Source: Novosphingobium sp. Chol11
GTDB lineage: Bacteria > Pseudomonadota > Alphaproteobacteria > Sphingomonadales > Sphingomonadaceae
Reading direction: 5' to 3'
NCBI RefSeq assembly: GCF_945870625.1
Contig: NZ_CAMBTS010000021.1
Location: 1-34,972, forward strand
Length of the DNA stretch: 34,972 nt
Position 1 is the stretch's first letter. Each line of letters begins with the position of its first letter. Shown in pieces: positions 26,028 to 34,406 of the stretch. The notes under the pieces are model-generated. The model ran no database searches, was not told the DNA's origin, and saw nothing but the letters and a program-made list of their open reading frames with translations. The translations under genes were made by a program, and so were the position numbers.

Positions 26028-26735
26028 TCAACTATCTGAGCGCCCTTCCGCACGACGTGCTTCCAACCAAGCTTGGGCCTCAGCTTCCTGCGCAGCTGCT
26101 GAGCTGGCCTTGATCTGGGCATCACGCTCAGCCCGTAGTTCCTCTATGAGCGCATCGCGTTCTGTACCGAGCCGCAAGTCACGTGCGCCTTGGTCTTCTT
26201 CAATGCCCGCGCGTTTCGCCGCTTTGGCGACTAAACCATCGAGTTCACGCTGCGAGCACAGGCCAAGTGTAACGGGATCCTTGGGATTGATATTGGAGAT
26301 GTTCCAGTGGCTGCGATCGCGAATCGCAGCGATTGTGTTGCGTGTGGTTCCGATCAGTTTGCCAATCTGCGCATCCGAAATCTCGGGGTGATTGCGCAGG
26401 ATCCAGGCTATCCCGTCGGGCTTATCCTGCCGCTTTGAAACTGGCGTGTAGCGCGGCCCCTTGGTGCGGCTGACCGATATCGGCGCCCGCTGCATTCTAA
26501 GGGCATAGCTTGGGCTGGCCTGCCCGCGCTCGATCTCTGCCTGCGTTAGTTCGCCAGAGTGTACCGGATCACGGCCAGTGTATTTGGCACCCGCCAGATC
26601 ATCGGCCATGGCTTGGACCTCAAGAATGTGTAATCCACAGAAGCCAGCAATCTGCTCAAAAGTCAGCGCGGTATTGTCGACAAGCCAAGACGCTGTTGCG
26701 TGAGGCATCAATGGGTACGTGGGCTGGTTGCTCAC
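26028..26735 (-). CDS. trcR: Cell-cycle transcriptional regulator TrcR (DUF1013)
   Basis: The 235-residue protein matches DUF1013: PLMPHATASWLVDNTALTFEQIAGFCGLH at the N-terminus, a central segment with KPDGIAWILRNHPEISDAQIGKLIGTT (helix-turn-helix-like) and a charged coiled-coil C-terminus. In Caulobacter TrcR associates with RNA polymerase and supports cell-cycle genes; that role here is inferred. The start is GTG 26735, with CGGAGAG five bases upstream (26741-26747); the frame continues upstream to an ATG at 26774 without a comparable site. Confidence 0.88.
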   Translation of the reverse strand: MSNQPTYPLMPHATASWLVDNTALTFEQIAGFCGLHILEVQAMADDLAGAKYTGRDPVHSGELTQAEIERGQASPSYALRMQRAPISVSRTKGPRYTPVSKRQDKPDGIAWILRNHPEISDAQIGKLIGTTRNTIAAIRDRSHWNISNINPKDPVTLGLCSQRELDGLVAKAAKRAGIEEDQGARDLRLGTERDALIEELRAERDAQIKASSAAAQEAEAQAWLEARRAEGRSDS

Positions 26736-26893
26736 GAGCACTCTCCGGGTAAGCTGAAACAACAAGGGCCGCACCTTGCGGAGCGGCCACGAGCCTAACG
26801 CTTAGGGTACAGGCTGCGTGGCGACAAGCCTATTCGCGCACGATTAAGCCGCTTTCGCGCCAAATCGTCGCAAAAGCAGAGGGCTTCGCTCGC

Positions 26894-27898
26894 TTACCGA
26901 CCCACCGCTAGGACAATTTTGCCTATGTGCGTGCCTGCTTCCATGCGGCTATGCGCTGCTGCTGCCTGCGCCAACGGAAATGCCTGATCCATCACCGGCC
27001 GCAGTTTTCGTTCTGTGACAAGCGGCCAGACGTTCTGGTGAATCTCATCAGCCAGCATCTCTTTAAAGTCATTCGGTCGCGGTCGCAGAGTCGATCCGGT
27101 CATGGTCAGGCGGCGGCGCATGATCTCCGCCATATTGATTTCGGCGCGTACCCCGCCTTGGACTGCAATCGTCACATGGCGGCCATCGTCGGCAAGGCAC
27201 TTGAGGTTCCTGGCTACATAAGCGCCGGCAACCATGTCGAGCACGAGGTTCACGCCAGCCCCATGAGTGATGCGGGCAACCTCTTCGACAAAATCGCTAG
27301 CCTTATAGTCGATTGCATGATCGGCCCCGATCGTCATGGCCGCGGCACATTTTTCGGATCCCCCGCAGGTAACAATAACGTTCAGGCCAAACAATTTCCC
27401 CAAAAGGATCGCCATCGTGCCAATGCCGCTTGTGCCGCCATGCACAAGGATCGTTTCACCCTCGCATGCCCAGCCTCGTTCAAAGACATTGTGCCAGACG
27501 GTAAACAGTGTTTCCGGAAGCGCGGCGGCCTCGTCCATTGCGTAACCGGCAGGAACCGGCAGGCAATGACCAGCCTCCGCAAGGCAATATTCGGCATAAC
27601 CGCCGCCGTTTACCAAAGCGCAGACCATTTGCCCCTTCACGAGGCCGGTAACCCCCGCACCCGTCGCAACAATCTGTCCTGAAACTTCAAGTCCAGGGAT
27701 AGGAGACGCGCCAGGTGGTGGTGGATAGAACCCGAGGCGCTGGATAACATCAGGCCGATTGACCCCGGCAAAAGCAACGCGGACGAGGACCTGCCCGGCC
27801 ATTGGCGCTGGTACAGGGATCGTTTGGAGTTGCAAAACTTCGGGCCCGCCGGGGGCGTCAATTCCTATCGCGCTCATCGCGGCTGGTACCGGCTGCAT
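26894..27898 (-). CDS. NAD(P)H:quinone oxidoreductase, zeta-crystallin/PIG3-like MDR family
   Basis: The 334-residue protein is a medium-chain dehydrogenase/reductase of the quinone reductase subgroup. NRPDVIQRLGFYPPPPGASPIPGLEVSG is typical of PIG3/TP53I3-like enzymes. The cofactor-binding loop is HGGTSGIGTMAILLGK, and the zinc cysteines of alcohol dehydrogenases are missing. It would reduce quinones or enones with NADPH. AGGGGG seven bases upstream supports ATG 27898 over the in-frame ATG 27904 and the frame start at 27940. It is divergent from the DUF1192 gene. Confidence 0.88.
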   Translation of the reverse strand: MQPVPAAMSAIGIDAPGGPEVLQLQTIPVPAPMAGQVLVRVAFAGVNRPDVIQRLGFYPPPPGASPIPGLEVSGQIVATGAGVTGLVKGQMVCALVNGGGYAEYCLAEAGHCLPVPAGYAMDEAAALPETLFTVWHNVFERGWACEGETILVHGGTSGIGTMAILLGKLFGLNVIVTCGGSEKCAAAMTIGADHAIDYKASDFVEEVARITHGAGVNLVLDMVAGAYVARNLKCLADDGRHVTIAVQGGVRAEINMAEIMRRRLTMTGSTLRPRPNDFKEMLADEIHQNVWPLVTERKLRPVMDQAFPLAQAAAAHSRMEAGTHIGKIVLAVGR

Positions 27899-28024
27899 AG
27901 CCATGCCCCCTGATCTGAATGCCCAGACTGTTGTTTGCATGCCGCCCCCAATTCAGCCCTAAAGAGCGCCCTACCGACGCGGCCGGTTGACAGCAAGGCT
28001 CAACCGGTCACTATATAGCTTGAA

Positions 28025-28243
28025 ATGGAACTTGATGATCGAGCGCGCCCTTTAGGCGACTTTGTCAGCCAGCTGACAGCCGAATCGCTCGATCGTTATT
28101 CTCAAGCCGAGCTCGCCGAGCGGATTACGATCCTGGAAGGCGAGATCACTCGCATCAAGGCCCACCAGAACCGTGTTTTGGCCCATCGCCTCGCGGCAGA
28201 GGCATTGTTCAAACCCGATGCACGCAGCGGCGCTGACCGATGA
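28025..28243 (+). CDS. DUF1192 family small protein
   Basis: A 72-residue protein matching DUF1192, a small alphaproteobacterial family. The core is PLGDFVSQLTAESLDRYSQAEL followed by a coiled-coil-like helix (ERITILEGEITRIKAHQ). No function is established. It stands between the divergent quinone reductase and clpA. Confidence 0.82.
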   Translation: MELDDRARPLGDFVSQLTAESLDRYSQAELAERITILEGEITRIKAHQNRVLAHRLAAEALFKPDARSGADR

Positions 28244-28269
28244 GTGAGATCGCCCTTCACAGATCAGGG

Positions 28270-28298
28270 CTTCACGTAGCGAGCAAGCGTCCCCATAT
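28270..28298 (+). promoter_or_regulatory. Heat-shock (RpoH-like) promoter candidate for clpA
   Basis: CTTCACG (28270-28276), a 14-bp spacer, then CCCCATAT (28291-28298). The -10 part is an exact match to the sigma32 consensus CCCCATNT; the -35 part matches four of seven positions of CTTGAAA. It lies about 145 bases upstream of the clpA ATG. Heat-shock control of clpA is common, so the assignment is plausible but inferred. Confidence 0.4.
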
Positions 28299-28441
28299 CC
28301 GTTTCCTGACGACCGATCCCATATCTACATCGGCGCTTCCCTCTTACGCTCATTTAGCTCAGGTTAAGCATAAGCGTGTTTACTTCCCGTAAGGGACCCT
28401 CCCTTGGCCGTTGCCTCGGCGGCCAACCAGAAAGACGAATC

Positions 28442-30814
28442 ATGCCAAGTTTCGCTCAGAGTCTTGAAAAGACGCTCCACACCGCTCTCAGCAATGCATC
28501 AGAGCGCAGCCATGAGTATGCCACGCTTGAGCATCTTTTGCTGGCTTTGATTGATGATCCCGATGCTGCGCAAGTGATGCAGGCCTGCGGCGTTGATCTT
28601 GGAGACCTTGGCGACGTCGTGCGTCAATATCTCGATCAAGAGTATCAGTCGCTGAAAACGAAGGACAAAGCGGATCCGCAACCCACCGCCGGATTTCAGC
28701 GGGTCATTCAGCGTGCCATACTTCATGTGCAGTCGTCCGGTAAAGACACGGTGACGGGCGCCAATGTCCTTGTAGCTTTGTTCTCAGAGCGCGATTCTTA
28801 TGCAGTTTACTTCCTCCAGCAGCAGGACATGAGCCGTCTTGATGCGGTGAGTTTCATCAGCCACGGCATCGGCAAAGGCGGCCGTCAGGTTGAAAGCCGC
28901 AATCCCAAGGGTGCTGAAGAAACACAGCCTCAGACGGAGGAAAAGGCGGAGAGCAAAGGCGCAAAGAAAGATTCTGCGCTTGACCAGTTCTGCGTCAATC
29001 TGAATGAAAAGGCGCTAGCAGGAAAAGTTGATCCTCTTATCGGGCGCGGCCCTGAAGTTGATCGCACGATCCAGATATTGTGCCGCCGCTCGAAGAACAA
29101 CCCGCTCTATGTCGGCGATCCCGGCGTCGGCAAGACTGCGATTGCCGAGGGACTCGCCCGCAAGATCGTAGAAGGTGAGGTCCCCGAGGTCCTCGCGCCA
29201 GCGGTAATATACTCGCTTGACATGGGCGCGTTGCTGGCTGGAACCCGCTACCGTGGCGATTTCGAGGAGCGGCTCAAGCAAGTCGTTAACGAGCTTGAGA
29301 AAATGCCAGACGCGATCCTGTTCATTGACGAGATTCATACGGTTATCGGTGCTGGTGCGACGAGTGGTGGTGCAATGGATGCGTCGAACCTGCTCAAGCC
29401 TGCCCTCTCTGGCGGCACGATCCGCTGCATCGGTTCGACCACCTACAAGGAGTTTCGCAATCACTTTGAAAAAGATCGCGCACTGCTACGCCGCTTTCAG
29501 AAGATCGACGTCAACGAGCCTACGATTGAGGATACGATCAAGATCCTCAAAGGGCTTCGTACCGCTTTTGAAGAGCACCATAAGGTCAAGTATACACCCG
29601 ATGCGATCAAGACCGCGGTGGAGCTTTCGGCGCGCTACATCAACGACAGAAAACTGCCAGACAAAGCGATCGACGTGATCGATGAAGTAGGTGCCATGCA
29701 AATGCTGGTGCCGCCTTCAAAGCGAAAAAAGATCATTACCGCACGCGAAATCGAACAAGTCATTGCGACAATGGCTCGTATCCCCGCCAAATCGGTTTCG
29801 AGCGATGACAAAAAAGTGCTTGAGCATCTTGACCGCGACTTGAAGCGGCTCGTCTTTGGACAGGATCAGGCGATCGAGGTTTTGGCGAGTGCGATGAAGC
29901 TGAGCCGCGCCGGCTTGCGCGATCCCGACAAGCCGATTGGTTCATTCCTGTTTTCTGGACCAACCGGCGTAGGCAAGACCGAAGTCGCTCGCAGTTTGGC
30001 CCAGATCATGGGAATTCCGCTGCAGCGCTTCGACATGTCGGAATACATGGAGCGGCATTCCATAAGCCGCCTGATCGGAGCGCCTCCGGGTTATGTCGGG
30101 TTTGATCAAGGCGGATTGCTTACAGATGCGATTGATCAGCAACCGCATTGCGTGTTGCTTCTCGACGAGATTGAGAAGGCGCACCCAGATCTCTTCAACA
30201 TCTTGTTGCAGGTGATGGATAATGGCCGACTCACTGACCACCATGGCAAGACAGTTGATTTCCGCAATGTGGTACTGGTCATGACGACCAACGCCGGCGC
30301 TTCGGACATGGCGCGCAACGGGATCGGTTTTGGGGACGTGTCCAAGGCCGATGCTGGCGACGAGGCAGTCAAGAAGATGTTCAGCCCCGAGTTCCGCAAC
30401 CGCATCGATGCGATTGTCCCGTTTGCGTACCTGCCTCCTGAAGTTGTCAGCCGCGTAGTCGACAAATTCATTCTGCAGCTTGAGCTGCAGTTGGCGGAGC
30501 AGAATGTCCATATCCAGTTCGACAGCGATGCGAGAGCATGGCTTGGCAAGCAAGGCTACGACAGGCTTTATGGTGCAAGGCCGATGGCCCGCTTGATCCA
30601 AGAAAAGGTAAAGAAGCCGCTCGCGGAGGAATTGCTCTTCGGCAAGCTCGCTACCGGCGGAGAAGTGCATGTCAGCCTCAAGCTTGAGGAAGGCAAGGAG
30701 ACAGCGCTCTCTTTTGAGCTGACACCTGCAGCTCCCAAACTGATCAAGAAGAAGGCCAAACGCGGCAAAGCCAGCGGCAATACTGCTGCTGAGCCAAACA
30801 CTGACGAAGCCTGA
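28442..30814 (+). CDS. clpA: ATP-dependent Clp protease ATP-binding subunit ClpA
   Basis: The 790-residue AAA+ unfoldase feeds substrates to ClpP. Order: ClpN domain (1-145), a charged linker rich in Lys/Glu (150-180), AAA module 1 with Walker A GDPGVGKT (225-232) and Walker B ILFIDEIH (292-299), and AAA module 2 with GPTGVGKT (506-513) and VLLLDEIE (571-578). The middle coiled-coil of ClpB/ClpC is absent. The ClpP-docking tripeptide IGF is at 628-630. No clpS is found directly upstream, although clpS often precedes clpA in this class. ATG 28442 ([11 protein letters not shown]) fits the family start. Confidence 0.96.
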   Translation: MPSFAQSLEKTLHTALSNASERSHEYATLEHLLLALIDDPDAAQVMQACGVDLGDLGDVVRQYLDQEYQSLKTKDKADPQPTAGFQRVIQRAILHVQSSGKDTVTGANVLVALFSERDSYAVYFLQQQDMSRLDAVSFISHGIGKGGRQVESRNPKGAEETQPQTEEKAESKGAKKDSALDQFCVNLNEKALAGKVDPLIGRGPEVDRTIQILCRRSKNNPLYVGDPGVGKTAIAEGLARKIVEGEVPEVLAPAVIYSLDMGALLAGTRYRGDFEERLKQVVNELEKMPDAILFIDEIHTVIGAGATSGGAMDASNLLKPALSGGTIRCIGSTTYKEFRNHFEKDRALLRRFQKIDVNEPTIEDTIKILKGLRTAFEEHHKVKYTPDAIKTAVELSARYINDRKLPDKAIDVIDEVGAMQMLVPPSKRKKIITAREIEQVIATMARIPAKSVSSDDKKVLEHLDRDLKRLVFGQDQAIEVLASAMKLSRAGLRDPDKPIGSFLFSGPTGVGKTEVARSLAQIMGIPLQRFDMSEYMERHSISRLIGAPPGYVGFDQGGLLTDAIDQQPHCVLLLDEIEKAHPDLFNILLQVMDNGRLTDHHGKTVDFRNVVLVMTTNAGASDMARNGIGFGDVSKADAGDEAVKKMFSPEFRNRIDAIVPFAYLPPEVVSRVVDKFILQLELQLAEQNVHIQFDSDARAWLGKQGYDRLYGARPMARLIQEKVKKPLAEELLFGKLATGGEVHVSLKLEEGKETALSFELTPAAPKLIKKKAKRGKASGNTAAEPNTDEA

Positions 30815-30829
30815 TACCGCGCTGGGAAC

Positions 30830-30862
30830 GGCGCTTCGTCGGATTGCAACCGGCGAAGCGCC
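30830..30862 (+). terminator. Strong hairpin after clpA, possible terminator
   Basis: Thirteen pairs (GGCGCTTCGTCGG and CCGGCGAAGCGCC, one G-U wobble) enclose the seven-base loop ATTGCAA, starting 16 bases after the clpA stop. No T-run follows, so it is either a non-canonical terminator or an RNA-stabilising stem between clpA and the DUF1275 gene. Confidence 0.5.
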
Positions 30863-30900
30863 TAGTCTGATTGCGATGCACCCGGGCCAAGGTCGATGCC

Positions 30901-31539
30901 ATGCACGGCTATGACCGGCCCCGCCGCCAGTTCGCGGTCGCTCTCGCAGCACTGGCAGGATATGTCGATGCGGTGGGATACCTATCGGCGAGTGGCTATT
31001 TCGTCTCGTTCATGTCAGGCAACACGTCCCGCCTTGGCGTCATGCTTGGCACAGACGCGATAGGCGCTTGGCCGCCCTCCCTTCTCATTGCGGGGTTTGT
31101 CGGCGGGGTGACCAGCGGCGCCTTGATCGCGCATCGTGCCGAACGGCATTCCAAGCCTGCAGTCCTCGCGCTGGTCACTTCGCTATTGCTCGGCGCTGCC
31201 GCCGCACGAATGCAAAGTGCACCGATCATGATGCTGGCGGCGCTGGTGATCGCGATGGGTGCGATCAACAATACCTTCCAGCGCGGCGGCGAAGTGGCCA
31301 TTGGCATCACTTACATGACAGGCGCGCTCGTGCGGATCGGCCAGAGTCTGGCGCATCGGCTTTCTGGCCAGCCTGACCCAAGCTGGCGATCCTGGGCTTC
31401 ACTGTGGGGCGGTCTGCTGGCAGGGGCGGTGTCCGGAGCTACCCTTCAGAGCCGCATGCCTTTGGGCTGCTTATGGATTGCTGTAGCTTGGAGCGCGGCG
31501 ATGATTGTTGTTGCGCTCAATCTCCCGGAGGAAGCCTGA
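30901..31539 (+). CDS. DUF1275/YoaK-family membrane protein
   Basis: The 212-residue protein has the DUF1275 signature YVDAVGYLSASGYFVSFMSGNTSRLG near the start and about six hydrophobic helices, including AINNTFQRGG and GITYMTGALVRIG. Function is unknown for the family. ATG 30901, with AAGG eight bases upstream, is preferred to the TTG at 30871, which lies too close to the hairpin. Confidence 0.88.
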   Translation: MHGYDRPRRQFAVALAALAGYVDAVGYLSASGYFVSFMSGNTSRLGVMLGTDAIGAWPPSLLIAGFVGGVTSGALIAHRAERHSKPAVLALVTSLLLGAAAARMQSAPIMMLAALVIAMGAINNTFQRGGEVAIGITYMTGALVRIGQSLAHRLSGQPDPSWRSWASLWGGLLAGAVSGATLQSRMPLGCLWIAVAWSAAMIVVALNLPEEA

Positions 31540-31642
31540 GAAGTTTCTCGCGTGATGCCGCGCCGCGTGATACTTTCATCATCGAAGGCGCAACACCAAG
31601 CGCAGCGGCAATCAGGGCGACAACTGCGGGGCCGAGAGAAGA

Positions 31643-32206
31643 TCAGCCTTCGGCCGGGCCAAGCAAAGCCTGCTTGTGAGCCTGAGCATTCAAGACATAG
31701 TGCGTCACGCCATGCCGCATACCTTCCAGCGCTGCGTCATTAAGATCCCGCATGAATGCTGCAGGCCGTCCACCCCAAAGCTGGCGCTCGGCAATTCGTT
31801 TGCCCGGCGTAAGTAGCGCACCGGCCGCCAGCATGCCATCGCTCTCGATAACGCAGCCGTTCATGACAGTAGCGGACAAGCCAACGAATCCTCGATCGTG
31901 AACGATGCAACCATGCATCATCGCCATGTGTCCGACGAGCACGTCATCACCGATTAGGGTTGGGAAACCTTTAGGATAGCGGGGATCGGGACTGTCGCAG
32001 TGTATCACTGTGCCATCCTGAATATTGGTCCGCGCCCCGATCACGATACGGTTCACATCACCGCGAAGCACACAATTGTACCAGATCGAAGCCTCAGGAC
32101 CAATTTCAACGTCACCGATGATACGGCAGCCCGGCGCAATGAACGCGCTTTCATGGATACGCGGAGATTTGCCATGGATTGTCGCGATAGTGACGTCTTG
32201 GTGCAT
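31643..32206 (-). CDS. Gamma carbonic anhydrase-like hexapeptide-repeat protein
   Basis: The 187-residue left-handed beta-helix protein matches the gamma-carbonic anhydrase (PaaY/YrdA) group: SAFIAPGCRIIGDVEIGPEASIWYNCVLRGD, then the metal-ligand histidines in DGTVIHCD and in GHMAMMHGC. Many relatives have weak or no anhydrase activity, so activity is uncertain. The ribosome binding site GAGGGAAG overlaps the stop codon of the upstream acetyltransferase, which implies re-initiation. Last gene of the hemB operon. Confidence 0.88.
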   Translation of the reverse strand: MHQDVTIATIHGKSPRIHESAFIAPGCRIIGDVEIGPEASIWYNCVLRGDVNRIVIGARTNIQDGTVIHCDSPDPRYPKGFPTLIGDDVLVGHMAMMHGCIVHDRGFVGLSATVMNGCVIESDGMLAAGALLTPGKRIAERQLWGGRPAAFMRDLNDAALEGMRHGVTHYVLNAQAHKQALLGPAEG

Positions 32207-32216
32207 TATACTTCCC

Positions 32217-32636
32217 TCAAGCCGACAAATCAGATGCGGGCCGATGGATACGGGAGAGAATGTGCGGGCGTAGCGGGTCACCTTCCGGCACTTCGGGACG
32301 GTTAAAGTCCTCTAGCGGCTGCCGCTTCATCCCCAGTCGCTCCATCAGGCCCCAACTGCGCATGTTGGCTACATTGGTCATCGCCATGATGCTTGGAACC
32401 TCAAGATTTGTCCACGACCAAGTCAGCGAAGCTTCCGCCGCCTCCCGCGCATATCCCAAACCCCAAGCATGGCGTGCCAGACGCCAGCCAACCTCATGCT
32501 CATAAGTTGGCGAGTGAGGCGGAAGTATACCGCAAAAGCCGATAAAATCCTGCTCGACCTTGCGCTCCAAAGTCCAGAACGGTTCGCCATCCGCATCTTG
32601 CCAAGCCTGAAGACATAGGCGCGGGGTTTCAATCAT
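32217..32636 (-). CDS. GNAT acetyltransferase with apparent internal deletion
   Basis: This 139-residue protein has the GNAT start MIETPRLCLQAWQDADGEPF, but the next residues (WTLERKVEQDFIGFCGI) normally come about 35-45 residues later in RimJ/RimL-like relatives. The segment that usually holds the second helix and strand (the ...DPEVMRYL... region) is missing. The acetyl-CoA loop RHAWGLGYAREAAEA and motif NVANMRSWGLMERLGM remain. The frame is intact. It is coupled to hemB by an ATGA overlap. It may be a compact variant or a decayed enzyme. Confidence 0.7.
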   Translation of the reverse strand: MIETPRLCLQAWQDADGEPFWTLERKVEQDFIGFCGILPPHSPTYEHEVGWRLARHAWGLGYAREAAEASLTWSWTNLEVPSIMAMTNVANMRSWGLMERLGMKRQPLEDFNRPEVPEGDPLRPHILSRIHRPASDLSA

Positions 32637-33628
32637 GCGCCAAGCAAACGCGCTGCGTGGAACGCATGGTAACTCAGCACCCCCGAGCAGCCAGCACGCT
32701 TGAACGCCAATAATGTTTCGAGAACCAACCCATCGCGATCGCCCGCCCCTGCCGCCACCGCCGCCTCAATCATCGCGTACTCGCCGCTGACTTGGTAGGC
32801 AAACACTGGCACCTGAAAGGTCTGCTTCACGCGGACCGCAATATCGAGATAAGGCAACCCTGGCTTGACCATGATGCTGTCCGAACCTTCGGCTAGATCA
32901 AGCTCCACCTCACGCAGCGCTTCTTCTGCGTTGCCCGGGTCCATTTGATAAGTTTTCTTGTTGCCTTTCAGCAGCCCGCTCGAACCAACCGCGTCGCGAA
33001 ACGGACCATAAAACGCGGAGGCATACTTGGCAGCATAAGACATGATCTGGACATTGACGTGGCCATGGCCTTCTAACGCCTCACGGATCGCGGTGATCCG
33101 ACCGTCCATCATGTCAGAAGGCGCGATGATATCTGCGCCAGCGGCTGCCTGATTCAAGCTTTGCCCAACCAGCACATCGACAGTAGCATCATTGAGCACG
33201 TAACCCGCCTCATCGATCAGGCCGTCCTGTCCATGGCTGGTATAAGGGTCAAGCGCGACATCGGTCAGTACGCCAATGTCATCGCCGCACGCATCTTTTA
33301 TAGCCTTGATTGCGCGGCACATGAGATTATCCGGATTTAGCGCTTCGGCGCCATCCTCACTGCGGCGCTCTGGCTGGGTATTTGGAAACAGGGCCAGCGC
33401 CGGAATGCCTGCCGCGACGGCATCTTTCGCACGCTTCACGATACCATCGACCGACCACCTGGAAACGCCGGGAAGCGAGGCGATGGGATCTTCGATGCCA
33501 CTCCCGCCAGTAACAAACAATGGCCAGATGAGGTCGGCCGGGGTCACTAACACTTCACGGTGAAGAGAACGGCTCCAGGAATGGGCGCGCGTGCGACGCA
33601 AGCGAAGCATGGGATAGTTTGCGGTCAT
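32633..33628 (-). CDS. hemB: Delta-aminolevulinic acid dehydratase (porphobilinogen synthase)
   Basis: The 331-residue enzyme joins two 5-aminolevulinate molecules to porphobilinogen in haem and chlorophyll synthesis. The Schiff-base lysines lie in YAAKYASAFYGP and MVKPGLPYLD. The metal site is the aspartate-rich TDVALDPYTSHGQDG, not the cysteine-rich form, so it is an Mg-type HemB. The start ATG 33628 lies six bases after a -10 box, so the mRNA may be leaderless; ATG 33610 (MLRLRRTR) is an alternative. It is the first gene of a three-gene operon. Confidence 0.94.
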   Translation of the reverse strand: MTANYPMLRLRRTRAHSWSRSLHREVLVTPADLIWPLFVTGGSGIEDPIASLPGVSRWSVDGIVKRAKDAVAAGIPALALFPNTQPERRSEDGAEALNPDNLMCRAIKAIKDACGDDIGVLTDVALDPYTSHGQDGLIDEAGYVLNDATVDVLVGQSLNQAAAGADIIAPSDMMDGRITAIREALEGHGHVNVQIMSYAAKYASAFYGPFRDAVGSSGLLKGNKKTYQMDPGNAEEALREVELDLAEGSDSIMVKPGLPYLDIAVRVKQTFQVPVFAYQVSGEYAMIEAAVAAGAGDRDGLVLETLLAFKRAGCSGVLSYHAFHAARLLGA

Positions 33629-33634
33629 GCACAG

Positions 33635-33664
33635 TGTATAAGGCAGGTGTGCGCCTCCGGGCAA
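33635..33664 (-). promoter_or_regulatory. Promoter of hemB, giving a near-leaderless transcript
   Basis: On the minus strand TTGCCC (33664-33659) and TATACA (33640-33635) are separated by 18 bp. Only six bases (CTGTGC) lie between the -10 box and the hemB ATG, so transcription would start at or next to the start codon. There is no ribosome binding site. Confidence 0.5.
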
Positions 33665-33718
33665 CTCCTAGCGGGTCGGAAAGGACGCGAGCAGTGGCAC
33701 GCTAGTGAAGCGGTAGCG

Positions 33719-33942
33719 TCAGTTATCTCCGGCCAGCGGATGACCATGATTGATCGGAAGCCGCAGCAGAGCTTCAAATCCACCTTTGGAACGATTGCGA
33801 TAATCCAAGCGTCCACCATGCTGACCCGCGAACTTATCGACGATCGCAAGTCCCGACCCGACGTTACCAGTGCTCGCGCGGGCTTGGTCCACACGCGCGA
33901 AAGGGCGGCACAATTCATCGAGAGCATCCACAGTTGCGCCAG
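33719..33942 (-). pseudogene. Sensor histidine kinase, 3' remnant cut by IS insertion
   Basis: The last about 74 codons of a histidine kinase ATPase domain remain. DALDELCRPFARVDQARAST, the G2-box-like VGSGLAIVDKFAGQHGG and the end GGFEALLRLPINHG are typical of EnvZ-type kinases. The dimerisation helix, phospho-accepting His, N box and G1 box are missing: the reading frame stops being kinase-like at about 33942, where a sequence resembling an IS3-family terminal repeat begins. No response regulator is visible, so the sensor's target is unknown. The fragment is unlikely to work. Confidence 0.75.
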
Positions 33943-33969
33943 TGAAACGCGCCGGGTCTGCCGGAAGCG
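33943..33969 (-). repeat. Putative IS3-family terminal inverted repeat
   Basis: The sequence starting TGAAACGCGCC lies 39 bases beyond the transposase stop codon, at the point where kinase coding ends. The TGA start and GC-rich body match the general form of IS3-family ends. The partner repeat is not in the window, so the exact length is uncertain. Confidence 0.45.
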
Positions 33970-33981
33970 TTTGGTTGTGAG

Positions 33982-34406
33982 TCACGCTGCCATATCGATG
34001 TTGTCCGCGGCAGCATAATATTGATCTTCGGCTTCGGCAGGCGGGATGTTGCCGATCGGCTCCAGCAGCCGGCGATGGTTGAACCAGTCTACCCATTCGA
34101 GCGTGGCGTATTCGACGGCTTCAAAGCTGCGCCACGGCCCGCGCCTGTCAATCACTTCGGCCTTGTAGAGGCCGTTGATCGTTTCGGCCAAAGCGTTGTC
34201 GTAGCTGTCGCCGACACTGCCAACCGAGGGTTCGATCCCAGCTTCGGCGAGGCGCTCGGTGTACTTGTTGGACACGTGTTGCGAACCGCGATCGCTATGA
34301 TGGATGAGCCCGCCCCGATGGGTCGGCTGCCGATCGTGAAGCGCTTGCTCCAGGGCGTCGAGCACGAAGCTGGCATGGGCCGTCCTGTTGGTTCGCCAAC
34401 CGACGA
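33982..34406 (-). pseudogene. IS3 OrfB transposase, C-terminal half
   Basis: From VGWRTNRTAHASF to the stop this is the C-terminal part of an IS3-family DDE integrase-like transposase: the second aspartate in HHSDRGSQ, the glutamate in DNALAETINGLYKAE, and the end region WVDWFNHRRLLEPIG. The first aspartate (WVSDFTH) and N-terminal DNA-binding part are missing on this strand. Upstream of 34406 the frame continues only into antisense of the other copy. It should be inactive. Confidence 0.85.
34278..34406 (-). repeat. 129-bp inverted repeat, left arm
   Basis: By base-by-base reading, this arm is the exact reverse complement of 34844-34972. It lies within the transposase catalytic core (from VGWRTN to SDRGSQ). 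Confidence 0.9.

Noticed and set aside
30871..30900. TTG start of the DUF1275 gene
   Set aside because: ATG 30901 has a ribosome binding site and the signature follows soon after.
29942..30952. A 336-codon minus-strand frame opposite clpA
   Set aside because: It overlaps conserved AAA+ coding and has no family resemblance.
31540..31642. Direct repeat CGCGTGAT and possible terminator between DUF1275 and the carbonic anhydrase
   Set aside because: Two short copies close together are expected by chance in GC-rich DNA and no stem is visible.
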